The notes beneath the pieces were generated by a model. It saw only the letters and a program-made list of their open reading frames with translations, did no database searches and was not told the origin of the DNA. Shown here in pieces: positions 35,462 to 45,864 of a stretch of DNA of 64,000 bases; within the stretch, counting starts at the first letter, position 1, and each line of letters starts with the position of its first letter. Source of the stretch: Cypionkella psychrotolerans. GTDB lineage: Bacteria > Pseudomonadota > Alphaproteobacteria > Rhodobacterales > Rhodobacteraceae. The position numbers were made by a program, and so were the translations under genes. Location of the stretch: NCBI RefSeq assembly GCF_001294535.1, contig NZ_LGIC01000020.1:1-64000 (forward strand). Reading direction: 5' to 3'.

Positions 35462-37826
35462 TGCGAACTGCTCCATTGCCAGTTGCGGATTTCGGGCATG
35501 TCTTGGCCATTTCGCTCGATATATGCCTTATGCTCGACCAGCTTGTCGCCCAAGCGCCGTTTCAGATCGGCCCCCTTTTCGCGGTCTGCGGCAAGCGGTC
35601 GATCACATCCATCACCAGATGGAAACGATCCAGATCATTCAACACGGTCATGTTGAACGCGGTAGTAATGGTGCCCTCTTCCTTGTAGCCCCTCACGTGA
35701 ATGTTGCGGTGGTTCGAGCGTCGATAAGTCAACCGGTGAATCAGCCATGGGTAGCCGTGGAAGGCAAAGATCACTGGTTTGTCGGTGGTGAAAAGGTCGT
35801 CGAAATCAGCGTCGTTCAGCCCGTGCGGATGCTCTTCGCTGGGTTGCAACCGCATCAGGTCGACCACGTTGACCACTCTGATCCTGATGTCCGGTAGGTG
35901 TTCGCGCAGGATAGAAACGGCGGCGAGCGTCTCCAGCGTTGGCACGTCGCCGCAGCATGCCATCACGACGTCTGGGGCCATATCCTGATCGGTGCTGGCC
36001 CAGTCCCATCTGCCGATTCCGGCGGAACAGTGCTTATCTGCGGCGTCCATCGTCAGCCATTGCGGCGACGGATGTTTGCCCGCGATCACCACATTGACGT
36101 AGTGCCGGCTGCGCAGGCAGTGATCCATGATCGACAGCAGACAGTTGGCATCGGGTGGCAGGTAAATCCGCACAATCTCTGCCTTTTTGTTCATCACAAC
36201 GTCGATGAATCCGGGATCCTGATGGGTATAGCCGTTATGATCCTGCCGCCAGACATGCGAGGCCAACAGGTAGTTGAGCGAGGCAATCTTGCGCCGCCAC
36301 GGCAGGTCGGATGTGACTTTTAGCCATTTGGCATGCTGGTTGAACATCGAATCGACGATGTGGACGAACGCCTCATAGCAGTTGAACAAACCGTGCCGGC
36401 CGGTCAGCAGATAGCCTTCAAGCCAGCCTTCGCATTGGTGTTCACTGAGCATTTCCATCACCTGTCCGCTGGGTGCTAGAAATTCGTCGTTCGGTTCGAT
36501 CGAGGTATTCCATTGCCGGTCGGTCACCTCGAACAGGGCTCCGAGGCCATTGGACAGCGTCTCGTCTGGTCCGAACACCCGGAAATTCCGCTGTTCGGTG
36601 TTAAGCTTTATAACATCTCGCAAGAACGGCCCCAGCACGCGCGTGTCACCAATGCCGCGCACACCCGGTTCGGGAACATCGACGGCATAGTCGCGGAAAT
36701 CCGGCATGTGCAGGTCGCGCAATAATTTCCCGCCATTCGCGTGGGGATTGGACCCCATGCGCCGCGTCCCTTTGGGCGCAAGGGCTGCCAGCTCGGGCAT
36801 CAGGCGGCCCTGTTCATCGAAAAGTTCCTCAGGCCGATAACTCCGTAGCCAGTCTTCCAGCAGCCTCAGGTGCTCGGGCTGCTTGGAAGGATCGGAAAGC
36901 GGCACCTGATGCGACCGAAAGGTGCCTTCGATCTGCTTTCCGTCCACCATCTTTGGACCGGTCCAGCCTTTGGGTGAATTGAGCACGATCATCGGCCAGC
37001 GCGGACGCTCGGCGATACCGTTGGTCCGGGCGTCCGCCTGGATTTTCCGGATCTGTTCCACGACTGTGTCAAGCGTCATCGCCATCGCCTCGTGCATCAG
37101 CGCCGGGTCGTGACCTTCGACGAAATAAGGGGTCCAGCCATAACCGCGCAGCAACTGGTCCAACTCTTCCCGGCTGATGCGGGCAAGGATCGTCGGGTTG
37201 GCAATCTTGTATCCGTTCAGATGCAGGATGGGCAGCACAGCGCCATCGGTCACGGGATTGAGGAATTTGTTGGAATGCCACGCAGTGGCCAGCGGGCCTG
37301 TCTCGGCCTCGCCGTCGCCGACAACGCAGGCGACGACAAGATCGGGGTTGTCGAACACAGCGCCGAAGGAATGGCTGAGCGAATAACCGAGCTCGCCGCC
37401 TTCGTGGATCGATCCGGGGGTTTCAGGCGAAGCATGGCTCGGAATGCCGCCGGGAAATGAAAATTGCAGGAACAGTTTGCGAAGCCCGGCCTCGTCCTGA
37501 CTGATCTTGGGGTAGATCTCACTGTAAGTGCCCTCGAGATAAGTGCTGCCGACGACAGCCGGGCCGCCGTGGCCGGGGCCTGAAACATAGATCATGTCGA
37601 GGTCGTATTTCCCGATGACCCGGTTGAGATGCGTGTAGATGAAATTTTGCCCCGGCGTGGTGCCCCAATGACCTAGCAGCATGTGTTTGATGTCACTGAT
37701 AACGAGCGGCCGACGCAGCAGCGGGTTGTCGAACAAATAGATCTGGCCGACAGACAGATAATTGGCGGCGCGCCAATAGGCATCCATTCTGTCGAGAAGG
37801 TTGGGGGAAAGCGTAGCGGGGTTCAT
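35458..37826 (-). pseudogene. xfp: Phosphoketolase with a C-terminal frameshift
   Basis: Catalytic domains are complete from [20 protein letters not shown]: thiamine-diphosphate motif [40 protein letters not shown], and the C-terminal domain. After [14 protein letters not shown] the frame ends at 35562. The adjacent frame supplies [33 protein letters not shown] and a stop overlapping the aldolase ATG. The shift lies at a run of five C and four T (plus strand, about 35570-35579). The enzyme splits xylulose 5-phosphate (or fructose 6-phosphate) into acetyl phosphate plus glyceraldehyde 3-phosphate (or erythrose 4-phosphate). As read it lacks ~35 residues. Confidence 0.9.
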
Positions 37827-39034
37827 AAGTTGATCCTCCTTTTTTTATCGGGGCCAAGGACAACGCTGACCATCTCGGAGATCATGCGTTCTTCATCGGT
37901 GGGAATGACGCGGACCGTGACCGGACTGACCGCTGACGAAATCACGCCTTCATTCGCCGCGTTGCGCTGCTCATCAATCGTCAGGCCAAGAAAGCCCAGC
38001 CCGTCGCAAATGCGTCCCCTGATCACGGGAGCGTTGGACCCGACACCGCCCGAAAATACGAGTGTGTCGAGCCCACCAAGTGCCGCCGCGAAACCGCCGA
38101 TCCATTTCTTGACCTGATAGCAGAAAAGCGCGATGGCCTCGGCGCTGCGGACATCATCGGTCTCGCGGTCCAGCAGATCGCGCATGTCGGAACTGGTTTC
38201 GGAAATACCGAGCAGACCGGATTCGAAATTAACCATCCTGGTGAACCGCGCAGCGTCGAACCCCTCGGTGCGAGCCAAATAGCCGAACAATCCGGGATCG
38301 AGATCGCCGGAACGTGTGCCCATCGGCACCCCGGCGGTGGGGGTAAAGCTCATGCTGGTGTCCACCGATTTACCGTCCAGAACGGCCGCGAGGCTTGCGC
38401 CATTGCCAAGATGCGCCAGGACAACCCGGCCTCTGGCCGCCTTTGTGCCAACCAGTCGGGTCAGTTCACCCATGAGAAACGCGTATGACAGCCCATGAAA
38501 CCCATAGCGCCGGACACCCTGCGCCTCGAACCGTCTCGGGATCGGCAGGATGCGGGCCACACGGGGTAGCTCATGGTGGAATGCCGTGTCGAAACATGCC
38601 ACTTGCGGAAGATCTGGAAACTGCCGGGACACCGCCTCGCTCAGGCGTATCTCAAGCGGCAGATGTTCGGGATCGAACGGGCTCAATCGGCGCAGGTCGG
38701 CGATCAGATCAGGCGTGATCGTTTCCGGCGCGGAATAAGTCGGGCCACCATGAACGAAACGGTGGCCAACGCCGATCAATCCGTCGCCAGCGCGCAGTTT
38801 GATCCACTCAACCGCCACATCTGCGGCTGCCGCGTGGTCCGAAGCAGCGACGGCCCGCGAGATATTGTCTGCCGGGGCAGCCCCGGTCACGCGCAAGGTG
38901 GCGTCCGGCAGGCCGATCCGCGCGATCTCGCCCGCCAGAATCCGTTTGCGCGGATCGCGGGCCTCAAACAGCGCGAACTTGATGCTCGAGGATCCGCCAT
39001 TGAGTGCCAGGACGCAGGGGTCAACGCGAGGCAT
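37823..39034 (-). CDS. ackA: Acetate kinase
   Basis: 403 residues from ATG 39034 ([20 protein letters not shown], the ASKHA phosphate-1 loop). Further motifs: [69 protein letters not shown] and [14 protein letters not shown]. It converts acetyl phosphate and ADP to acetate and ATP. It overlaps both the HAD gene upstream and the phosphoketolase start (ATGA), so stoichiometric co-expression is likely. Confidence 0.95.
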   Translation of the reverse strand: MPRVDPCVLALNGGSSSIKFALFEARDPRKRILAGEIARIGLPDATLRVTGAAPADNISRAVAASDHAAAADVAVEWIKLRAGDGLIGVGHRFVHGGPTYSAPETITPDLIADLRRLSPFDPEHLPLEIRLSEAVSRQFPDLPQVACFDTAFHHELPRVARILPIPRRFEAQGVRRYGFHGLSYAFLMGELTRLVGTKAARGRVVLAHLGNGASLAAVLDGKSVDTSMSFTPTAGVPMGTRSGDLDPGLFGYLARTEGFDAARFTRMVNFESGLLGISETSSDMRDLLDRETDDVRSAEAIALFCYQVKKWIGGFAAALGGLDTLVFSGGVGSNAPVIRGRICDGLGFLGLTIDEQRNAANEGVISSAVSPVTVRVIPTDEERMISEMVSVVLGPDKKRRINL

Positions 39035-39665
39035 GAACTGGCCCGTCCTTATGCAACCCAAGCGCGCCAAGTTTTTCGCGGGTCGACGCGGTGTCGGTGT
39101 GCAGAATGCCGCGGACCCCCAAACGGTCGGCAATCTCGACAAACATCGCGGTGTTTTCGATAAAGGCGACCTGTGAAGCCGGCGTCTGGGCGATATCCAG
39201 GGCCAGCCGGAAAATGTCGACGTCGGGTTTCAGCAGCCGAACGTAGCATGAGGACACGAAGAAATCGACAAACCGTCCCAGCTTGAATTTCCGGATCCGG
39301 TAAGAGTTGAGTTCGCGCCCCTCGTTGCTGAGCACACCGACTTTCAGGCCGTAGCGGGCCTTGAGTTGGGTAACCAGATTGATCATATCGGTATAGGGCT
39401 TTGAGCGGTCAAACATGAAACGCTGAAATTCGGCCTTGGTGAACGACTGCTTTTTATAGAACACCACCAAATCCAGATATTCCGCCAGCGTCATCTTGCC
39501 CAGTTGGTGGGTGTCCCACGTCTTGCCGTGCCGATCCTCCATCTCGGCAAGATCCAGGCCAAAATGCACGGCACCGCTTTGGCGGGAATGACGGTCCCAG
39601 CCATCGGTCAGCAGCACCCCGCCGATATCGACAAGCAGGCAGGCGATCACCGGTGTTTTTTGCAT
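39021..39665 (-). CDS. HAD-like hydrolase, first gene of the phosphoketolase operon
   Basis: 214 residues from ATG 39665 (MQKTPVIACLLVDIGGVLLT). Motif I reads D-I-G-G-V, so the second Asp of DxD is replaced by Gly, as in the DxGxV branch of the family. Motif III is LLKPDVDIFRLAL, and motif IV is AFIENTAMFVEIADRLG where most members have DD or DN. It may be a weak phosphatase or a regulatory HAD protein; substrate unknown. A candidate regulator site lies 34 bp upstream. Confidence 0.8.
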   Translation of the reverse strand: MQKTPVIACLLVDIGGVLLTDGWDRHSRQSGAVHFGLDLAEMEDRHGKTWDTHQLGKMTLAEYLDLVVFYKKQSFTKAEFQRFMFDRSKPYTDMINLVTQLKARYGLKVGVLSNEGRELNSYRIRKFKLGRFVDFFVSSCYVRLLKPDVDIFRLALDIAQTPASQVAFIENTAMFVEIADRLGVRGILHTDTASTREKLGALGLHKDGPVHASR

Positions 39666-39698
39666 CGTCTTCTCATTTCTACAGGCCGTCCCAACCAC

Positions 39699-39712
39699 CT
39701 TGCGCAGATCAG
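39699..39712. promoter_or_regulatory. CTNRCGCARATCAG box before the phosphoketolase operon
   Basis: CTTGCGCAGATCAG, followed by CG as in three related sites (44908, 49496, 62639). It ends 34 bp before ATG 39665. The ATCAG half is perfect and the left half degenerate. Confidence 0.5.
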
Positions 39713-39774
39713 CGATCGCGTCGCGCTGATGTCGATCATCCCGGTTGTAAGTAACAGCGCGGCTGGGCTGAGCA

Positions 39775-42336
39775 TCATGTGGCAACCGCGCTGGTGGAGG
39801 CGGCGGGTGAGGGCGGCTTGGCGCCCTGGCCAATCCCTGCGAGCTTGGTGCGCTTCAACAAAAGGGCGTTGATGGCCACAATCAATGTGCTGCCGGACAT
39901 CGACAGTGCTGCAACCTCGGGGCTGAGCACAAACGGATAGAGCACACCCGCCGCGAGCGGGAAAGCGACGACGTTGTAGCCTACGGCCCACCAAAGGTTC
40001 TGGTGCATCTTGCGCACCGTCGCACGCGACAGTTCTATCGCGCCGACGATGTCATAGGGGTCGCTTTTCATCAGCACGACATCGGCGCTTTCCATCGCGA
40101 CATCGGTGCCCGCACCGATCGCAAAGCCAACGTCCGCCTGGGTCAGGGCCGGGGCATCATTGACACCGTCACCCACCATCCCGACCTTCTTACCTGCCGC
40201 CTGCAACGCCTTTACCTTTTCGGCCTTCTGGCTCGGCAAAACGTCGGCCAGCACGGTGTCGATGCCAAGGTCGGCCGCGATGCGTTTGGCCGTCATAGCG
40301 TTGTCGCCGGTCAGCATCACCACTTCGATCTTGCGCTCGCGCAGCTTGGCGATGGCGGCCTTTGAGGTCGGCCGGATCGCATCGGCGATGGCAATCAGTC
40401 CTATGACCACACCAGCCTGCGACACATGGACCACGGTGCGACCGTCGCCTTGCAGGCGTGTGGCTTCGGCCTCTAGGCGACCCAGCACAAGATTTTGCGT
40501 ATCCATTAGCAGCCGGTTGCCAAGGTAGACCGTTCCAGCGGCTGTCTCGGCCCGTGCGCCCCTGCCATCAAGGCTTTCAAATTCCGTGGATGGCGCAACC
40601 GTAAGGTGGGCTGACCGGCGCAGGATCGCCTGAGCGAGCGGATGGTCGGACCCCTGCTCGACGGCTGCGGCGGCGGTCAGCAGCACGTCTTCGGTCACAC
40701 CGTCAGCCGGCACGATCTCTACCACTTCCGGCTGACCGACGGTCAGAGTTCCAGTCTTGTCAAATACGATGGTATCAAGCTTGGTCGCGTCTTCCAACGC
40801 CGACGCATTCTTGAACAGAATGCCGTTCGTGGCGCCAAGTCCTGTGCTGATCATCACAGCCATCGGCGTGGCAAGGCCAAGGGCGTCGGGGCAAGCGATC
40901 ACAAAGACGGTGATCGTAAACGTGACAGCCAGCAACAGCGACTCGCCCACCACCCAGAACCACACGCCGAACGTGACCAACCCGATCACGATCGCGGCGA
41001 TCACCAACCATTGCGCAGCCCGGTCAGCCAAAAGCTGCGCCGGGGCCTTGGAATTTTGCGCCTCCTGCACCAACTTCACGATCTGAGCGAGGGCTGAGTC
41101 GGCACCGACCTTAGTGGCCTTATAGCGGAAACTGCCGCTTTTGTTGATCGTCGCGCCGATAACGGTGGCACCTGGACCCTTCTGCACCGGCATAGACTCG
41201 CCGGTCAGCATGGATTCGTCGACCAGTGAGTCGCCGTCCTCGATGACGCCGTCGACCGGTATTTTGCCGCCGGGTCGCATCACCACAATCTCGCCCTCCA
41301 GCACCTCGGCGGTCGGAATTTCGACCTCGGTGCCGTTGCGGATGACCTTGGCCGTTGTTGGCGTGAGGTTCATCAACGCCTTGATCGCAGAGGAAGCGCC
41401 TGCCCGGGCCCGCATTTCCAGCCAATGACCCAGCAGAATGAACACCAGCAGGACGGCGACAGCTTCGTAAAACTGCCCACCGCCTTTGAAAAAGAATGTG
41501 CTGCCAACACTGAACAGATAGCCGGTGCCGACGCTGAGAACGATCAGCACTGCCATGCCAAGCTTGCCCACTTTCAACGCACGCCAGGCAGAGACGACGA
41601 ATGGCCAGCTAGGGTAAAGGATCGCGGCACTGGCAAAAAAGAACAGCCAAAAATTGAGGTCTAACCCGAACGGCGGGGCTGGCGGCGTGAAAAAGTTCCC
41701 CATCGGAGCGTAGACGAAGATCGGAATTGTGAAGATCAGGCAGATCCAGAACCGGTTGCGCATATCGCGCACCATGGCCGACATATCATCGCTGCCGTGA
41801 CCCATCTCGAAGGCCATATCAGCAGATTTGCCTGACGTCCCGTGGACAGCGTGCGCTGGTGCGTCCGGCGGAGCAGGTGCTGCAGTTTCGGGATCATCAG
41901 CGGGCGGTGCCGAAGGCATTGCGCCCGCTGGGTTGGCAGCCTTTTCGCCGACCGGTGGCGGCACGACATCAGGTGCCCCGGCAGCCGTGGACGGATCAGG
42001 GGGGCCAGTTGGTACCGTGATTGCTTCCCGCGTAACATCTTGAGCTTCAGTCGGTGCAACCGTTCCTGCATCGGGCTGTTCCGACCCATTGCCATCTTCT
42101 TGGCCTTCGCCCGGCGCGGCGCCATCAGGCGTGCTGGCTTCATATTCGTTTTGGCGCACGTTGGATTTGATGTCAGCAACATGGAGACGGGTTTCATCAA
42201 AGCGGACCGTGGCGCTTCCGGCGGCAAAATTCACCGTCACGCTTTCCACACCGGGAACAGCCCCAATCCGCTTTTCCAGGCCCGCAACACTCAGCACCGA
42301 CAGCATATCGTGCACATCAATAACGCTGGTTTTCAT
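39775..42336 (-). CDS. P1B-type ATPase with CPD membrane motif and Cys-less HMA domain
   Basis: 853 residues. Residues 1-70 form an HMA-like fold ([20 protein letters not shown] ... [18 protein letters not shown]) that has no CxxC. A Pro/Ala/Glu-rich linker of about 110 residues follows, then a short His/Met section ([23 protein letters not shown]). The core is complete: [17 protein letters not shown] and [20 protein letters not shown]. The transport helix reads [13 protein letters not shown], so the metal site is CPD (482-484), not CPC, CPH, SPC or TPC. Otherwise it is closest to CopB-like pumps. Substrate unknown. Confidence 0.88.
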   Translation of the reverse strand: MKTSVIDVHDMLSVLSVAGLEKRIGAVPGVESVTVNFAAGSATVRFDETRLHVADIKSNVRQNEYEASTPDGAAPGEGQEDGNGSEQPDAGTVAPTEAQDVTREAITVPTGPPDPSTAAGAPDVVPPPVGEKAANPAGAMPSAPPADDPETAAPAPPDAPAHAVHGTSGKSADMAFEMGHGSDDMSAMVRDMRNRFWICLIFTIPIFVYAPMGNFFTPPAPPFGLDLNFWLFFFASAAILYPSWPFVVSAWRALKVGKLGMAVLIVLSVGTGYLFSVGSTFFFKGGGQFYEAVAVLLVFILLGHWLEMRARAGASSAIKALMNLTPTTAKVIRNGTEVEIPTAEVLEGEIVVMRPGGKIPVDGVIEDGDSLVDESMLTGESMPVQKGPGATVIGATINKSGSFRYKATKVGADSALAQIVKLVQEAQNSKAPAQLLADRAAQWLVIAAIVIGLVTFGVWFWVVGESLLLAVTFTITVFVIACPDALGLATPMAVMISTGLGATNGILFKNASALEDATKLDTIVFDKTGTLTVGQPEVVEIVPADGVTEDVLLTAAAAVEQGSDHPLAQAILRRSAHLTVAPSTEFESLDGRGARAETAAGTVYLGNRLLMDTQNLVLGRLEAEATRLQGDGRTVVHVSQAGVVIGLIAIADAIRPTSKAAIAKLRERKIEVVMLTGDNAMTAKRIAADLGIDTVLADVLPSQKAEKVKALQAAGKKVGMVGDGVNDAPALTQADVGFAIGAGTDVAMESADVVLMKSDPYDIVGAIELSRATVRKMHQNLWWAVGYNVVAFPLAAGVLYPFVLSPEVAALSMSGSTLIVAINALLLKRTKLAGIGQGAKPPSPAASTSAVAT

Positions 42337-42479
42337 TGTGTGCTTACCATGTCATCCGCCGATCTGAAAAAGTCTGATTGAACACGCGTTTTCGCGTATC
42401 ACGTGTTCGCCGAATTTTATTTCGCCCCGACGCCCATGTCGCAACTCAGAGCCCCCAAGCTGCTCTTGCCAAGACGTTT

Positions 42480-42863
42480 TCACGCAGTCATCTTGTGCTT
42501 GATGGCAGTTTCGGCGCCGTCATTTTCGTCGTCTCGGGTCATTTCGCACGCTGCGACCGCGTTCGCTGCGCCTGCGCGCCAGCACCAGCCGGTCGGAAGA
42601 AATTGGTCAGTCTGTGCCGCGATATCCCGCGATGGCCGGAACGACACGTCCAGCCCGGACTCCACCTGCATCATATCATCGGGCAGCGGCTGGAAGTCAC
42701 CGGTTAGCGCGTCGTGCATATGCGGCATGAAAATGCCAAGCTCATATGCAGACAATCGGCGTAGCATATCCTGCACCTCGGGTAGATGGATTGCAGCCTG
42801 CGCTCTTCTGAGCGCCTCCGGAAATCTGCGGGCATCTTGTTGTGAAACATTTTGCGCTATCAT
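42480..42863 (-). CDS. Conserved hypothetical protein
   Basis: 127 residues; aggagatctcc directly precedes ATG 42863. Soluble, no signal. Segments such as LPEVQDMLRRLSAYELGIFM, PHMHDALTGDFQPLPDDMMQ and ESGLDVSFRP look well conserved (His-Met-His and acidic residues could bind a metal), but no domain name is known to me. It lies between the CPD ATPase and its stand-alone HMA-like relative on the same strand, suggesting shared regulation. Confidence 0.7.
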   Translation of the reverse strand: MIAQNVSQQDARRFPEALRRAQAAIHLPEVQDMLRRLSAYELGIFMPHMHDALTGDFQPLPDDMMQVESGLDVSFRPSRDIAAQTDQFLPTGWCWRAGAANAVAACEMTRDDENDGAETAIKHKMTA

Positions 42864-42926
42864 GGAGATCTCCTGTTGAGTTTGTCTGACCCGAGTTGAA
42901 CCATCGGGCCCGGTGAAAGGCGAATT

Positions 42927-43412
42927 TCAGGGCTTGCCCTTGCTCATTCCCGACTTGTCCACGTCCTTTTTCTCCGCAGCATCGTCAGCGGCAGAGGGGA
43001 CCGGCTTGTCTGAAGCGGATGCATCCCCTGCGACCGGCGACGGTTTTGCAGCACTGGGTGCTGGCGCAGGTTTGGCCGGGGCGACCGGCTCTAGTTTGCC
43101 CGATTGCCCTACGCTTGCAGGCGAGGTGACGGGTGTCGGGCGTTCAGGCGATTTATCCGCGGCTGCGTGGTCTTCATGGTGGCCAGCCGACGAATTGGCA
43201 CCACCCATGGCAGGTTCATACTCACCTTGCCGCACGGCTGACTTGATATCGGTGACGTTCAACCGGGTCTCGTCGTAGCGCACCGTGGCAAGACCAGCAG
43301 CATAGTTCACGGTCACACTTTCGACACCCGGCACCTCGCCGATCCGGTTTTCGACTCCAACCACGCTCAGCACCGAAAGCATATCCCGGACTTCAATATC
43401 ACTCGTTTTCAT
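42927..43412 (-). CDS. Stand-alone Cys-less HMA-like protein with Pro/Ala-rich tail
   Basis: 161 residues from ATG 43412 (a GTG one codon upstream is equally possible; gggag lies 8 bp before). Residues 1-66 ([20 protein letters not shown] ... ATVRYDETRLNVTDIKSAVR) are near identical to the N-terminal domain of the CPD ATPase and also lack CxxC. The rest is low-complexity P, A, S, K, D with HHEDHAAAD. It looks like a duplicated N-terminal domain released as a separate protein, perhaps a partner or regulator of the pump. Confidence 0.75.
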   Translation of the reverse strand: MKTSDIEVRDMLSVLSVVGVENRIGEVPGVESVTVNYAAGLATVRYDETRLNVTDIKSAVRQGEYEPAMGGANSSAGHHEDHAAADKSPERPTPVTSPASVGQSGKLEPVAPAKPAPAPSAAKPSPVAGDASASDKPVPSAADDAAEKKDVDKSGMSKGKP

Positions 43413-43564
43413 CACAACGCTCCCTGATGGATTTGATTGTCAAACTGATCGGCTTGTGACGCAGGTTGCTCTGCGGGGTGTTGCCGCATGACCGGCCGAA
43501 TTCACCGACGGTTGAGTCGGCCCGGCTTACAGCGGTGGTGACGATGCCCGGGACGGTGCGTGGG

Positions 43565-43852
43565 TCACACAGGCCGCCGCACCGAGTTTCCGCCCGAGAT
43601 GATCTTGTTTATCAGGCCTGCAACGGCCTGATGCATGGCCCGGTCAACGTTCGGACCGACCGCGTTTTCGTGCGCAGTGGCGGCGTCGCGCAGGATCCCG
43701 ACGATCTCGTGTTCGGGAAGAAGATCACGGTCGTTCATTGCCAACAGCAAAGCCTCGACGATCGACAGCGCCGCGATTCCGCTGTGATCCGTCAGGTCGG
43801 GTTTTGCCGCGTGGTTGTTGGAGTCGGGCATTGCAGAGTGGTCGTTTTTCAA
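43565..43852 (-). CDS. Small GGNSVRRP-tailed protein, paralogue 1
   Basis: 95 residues from TTG 43852, chosen because gggag sits 8 bp upstream; an ATG 7 codons later is possible. Largely helical: IAALSIVEALLLAMNDRDLL, PEHEIVGILRDAATAHENAV and MHQAVAGLINKIISGGNSV, then RRPV. A second gene (61950-62231) encodes the same protein with about half its residues conserved and the same GGNSVRRP ending. Both are divergent to a Crp/Fnr gene. No family name known. Confidence 0.75.
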   Translation of the reverse strand: MKNDHSAMPDSNNHAAKPDLTDHSGIAALSIVEALLLAMNDRDLLPEHEIVGILRDAATAHENAVGPNVDRAMHQAVAGLINKIISGGNSVRRPV

Positions 43853-43923
43853 GATTTCAACTCCCAGAAGGTGAAAGAATCTGATTTATTTTCAGAGTCT
43901 GTAGGAAAGCATGCTATGCTGCA

Positions 43924-43937
43924 CTGATCTAAAGCAG
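43924..43937. promoter_or_regulatory. CTGAT-N4-ATCAG-type box between paralogue 1 and Crp/Fnr 1
   Basis: CTGATCTAAAGCAG, about 70 bp from both divergent starts (43852 and 44006). The second divergent pair has CTGATCTAAAGTAG in the same place, a 13 of 14 match. Confidence 0.7.
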
Positions 43938-44005
43938 TCCGTGGCACGGGCCGGTGGCCTAATTCCTTCCAATATCTGTCGGCCGCTGCTAATCGAAAGA
44001 GACTT

Positions 44006-44740
44006 ATGCTTGCTCTAGAAACATGCCCTCTCGTCCGCAAACTTGGGGCTTTCATGGCTCTGACTGACGACGAGTCTGTGGTTCTGGACCGTCTGCATCA
44101 ACTCCGACGCCGCTTCGTTGCCGGGAAGGATCTGGTGTATCAGGGGCAGGCCGAACAATCCGCCTATATCCTGTGTGCGGGGTGGGTCTGTTCCTACAAG
44201 CTTCAGCCCAACGGGTCGCGCCAGATCGCGGATTTTCAGATTCCGGGGGATTTTCTGGGCTTGCGCAGTATCCTGTTGCGCACTTCGGACCACAGCTTTG
44301 AACCCATTGTCGACATCATGGCGGCCGAGGTCCACCAGAGCGACCTTCTCGACGCGTTTGCGCGAACCCCGCGACTTGCCGCAGCCGTGCTCTGGGCGGC
44401 GTCGCGCGACGAGGCGATGGTGGTCGAGCATCTGGTCGGGGTCGGACGCCGCGACGCCGAAGTCCGCGTGGCGCATTTCTTGCTGGAACTCAGTGCTAGG
44501 CTGGCGCTGGTCGGGCTGGGGACCAAGGCGGGCTATGCCTGTCCCCTGTCGCAATACCACCTTGCCGATGCGCTTGGGCTAAGTTCAGTACACGTCAACC
44601 GCGTCCTGCGGAAACTGCGCGAACAGGGGTTGGCGACGTTCCAGAACGGTTACGTCACGTTCGACGACCATGAGGGTTTGGTGGCGCTAGCCGAGTTCGA
44701 TCCGGCCTATCTGGATCAGACCGGGCCGCTGCTGGCCTGA
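44006..44740 (+). CDS. Crp/Fnr family regulator 1
   Basis: 244 residues. Cyclic-nucleotide-like beta roll (GKDLVYQGQAEQSAYILCAG, SRQIADFQIPGDFLGLRSIL), long dimer helix, and C-terminal helix-turn-helix LADALGLSSVHVNRVLRKLR. The recognition helix reads V-H-V-N-R where Fnr has E-T-I-S-R, so target bases should differ. There is no N-terminal Cys cluster (only Cys7), so an Fnr-like 4Fe-4S sensor is unlikely. Length and alignment with regulator 2 support ATG 44006. Confidence 0.9.
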   Translation: MLALETCPLVRKLGAFMALTDDESVVLDRLHQLRRRFVAGKDLVYQGQAEQSAYILCAGWVCSYKLQPNGSRQIADFQIPGDFLGLRSILLRTSDHSFEPIVDIMAAEVHQSDLLDAFARTPRLAAAVLWAASRDEAMVVEHLVGVGRRDAEVRVAHFLLELSARLALVGLGTKAGYACPLSQYHLADALGLSSVHVNRVLRKLREQGLATFQNGYVTFDDHEGLVALAEFDPAYLDQTGPLLA

Positions 44741-44833
44741 GTGGGCCTGATGCGGTCAACCACTGCGTCGGTTTTGCGTGTCGCCAACAATCATCAGCAC
44801 GAAAACAAAGATCAGCATCGCGCCAGGCAAGAC

Positions 44834-44857
44834 GCCCGGCGCTTACGGGCTCTTTTT
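44834..44857 (+). terminator. Terminator downstream of Crp/Fnr 1
   Basis: GCCCG, loop gcgctta, CGGGC, then TCTTTTT. The 5-bp stem is short, but the T tail is good. Confidence 0.55.
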
Positions 44858-44907
44858 GACCGTCCGTCTTCCTACCGGAACGGATCCCCCGAATTTTACG
44901 CACCGGG

Positions 44908-44921
44908 CTGACGCAGATCAG
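44908..44921. promoter_or_regulatory. CTGAC-GCAG-ATCAG box upstream of the PRC-barrel gene
   Basis: CTGACGCAGATCAG followed by CG, 142 bp before ATG 45064, in a 323-bp region with no gene. One mismatch from the ideal palindrome. Confidence 0.6.
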
Positions 44922-45063
44922 CGCGTCACAGGCCGCGAAGGCGCATGATGGCTTCTTTGGCGCATGTGCGCAGCCGCCCGTTCGGGCCCAGCAGACCCAC
45001 CAAAGCCACCATGTTGGCGACGGACCTGCCGGTTGAGGCTTACCAACCAAAAGGAGTTTCGAT

Positions 45064-45864
45064 ATGCGGCTCAACCTGTCGTCGATCCGGGAGTATGACA
45101 TCGCGGCCAGCGACGGCACCATCGGCGCTGTCAGCGATGTCCTTTTCGATGACACCAGCTGGATGATCCGCTGGTTGGTAGTGGATACCGGAACATGGCT
45201 GTCAGGCCGCAAGGTGCTGTTGCCACCTGCAGCATTGGGTCATGCCGATGCCAATACCCAGACATTTTCGGTGCGCCTGACCAGGGCAGAGGTCGAGGCC
45301 AGCCCCGCATTGGACAGCCACCGGCCGGTGTCGCGCCAATTCGAAGCGTCCACTTATGACCATTATGCGTGGAATCCGTATTGGGGCGCGGGCTTTGATC
45401 TTGGCGGAACGGGCATGACGAGCGGTGCCCTGTCGATGACCGGAGATCCCGAGGCGCCCAGCCGCACTGATGAACGCGACCGGCTTCAGAAGGATATGGA
45501 CGAGCCGCATTTGCGCAGCGTTGAAGAAGTTACCGGCTATCATATCCACGCCACCGATGGAGAGATCGGACATCTGTCCGACCTGATCGTTCAGGATACC
45601 GACTGGAGCATCCGTTTTCTGATCGTGGATACCAGTAACTGGTGGATGGGCCAAAAGGTGCTGATCTCGCCCCGTTCGGCCAGAGAGATCCGCTGGGCCG
45701 AACGGTTGATCGATCTCGACGTTGACCGCCAAAAGATCATGGGCAGCCCGCCTTACGATCCGGACCACCCGATTGACCGTGCCTACGCGGACCGGATGGC
45801 CGCGCACTTTGCCACGCCCCGATCCGAACCGGACGGAACCGCCGCAGACAGCTCGACAAAGTGA
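45064..45864 (+). CDS. Double PRC-barrel domain protein
   Basis: 266 residues. Two PRC-barrel units: residues ~1-60 (SSIREYDIAASDGTIGAVSD, RWLVVDTGTWLSGRKVLLPP) and ~155-215 (EEVTGYHIHATDGEIGHLSD, RFLIVDTSNWWMGQKVLISP). The linker is acidic and aromatic. PRC barrels occur in photosynthetic reaction centre H and RimM and mediate protein or RNA contacts. Stand-alone double copies are found in stress loci. Its stop overlaps the next gene's GTG start (GTGA). Confidence 0.88.
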   Translation: MRLNLSSIREYDIAASDGTIGAVSDVLFDDTSWMIRWLVVDTGTWLSGRKVLLPPAALGHADANTQTFSVRLTRAEVEASPALDSHRPVSRQFEASTYDHYAWNPYWGAGFDLGGTGMTSGALSMTGDPEAPSRTDERDRLQKDMDEPHLRSVEEVTGYHIHATDGEIGHLSDLIVQDTDWSIRFLIVDTSNWWMGQKVLISPRSAREIRWAERLIDLDVDRQKIMGSPPYDPDHPIDRAYADRMAAHFATPRSEPDGTAADSSTK

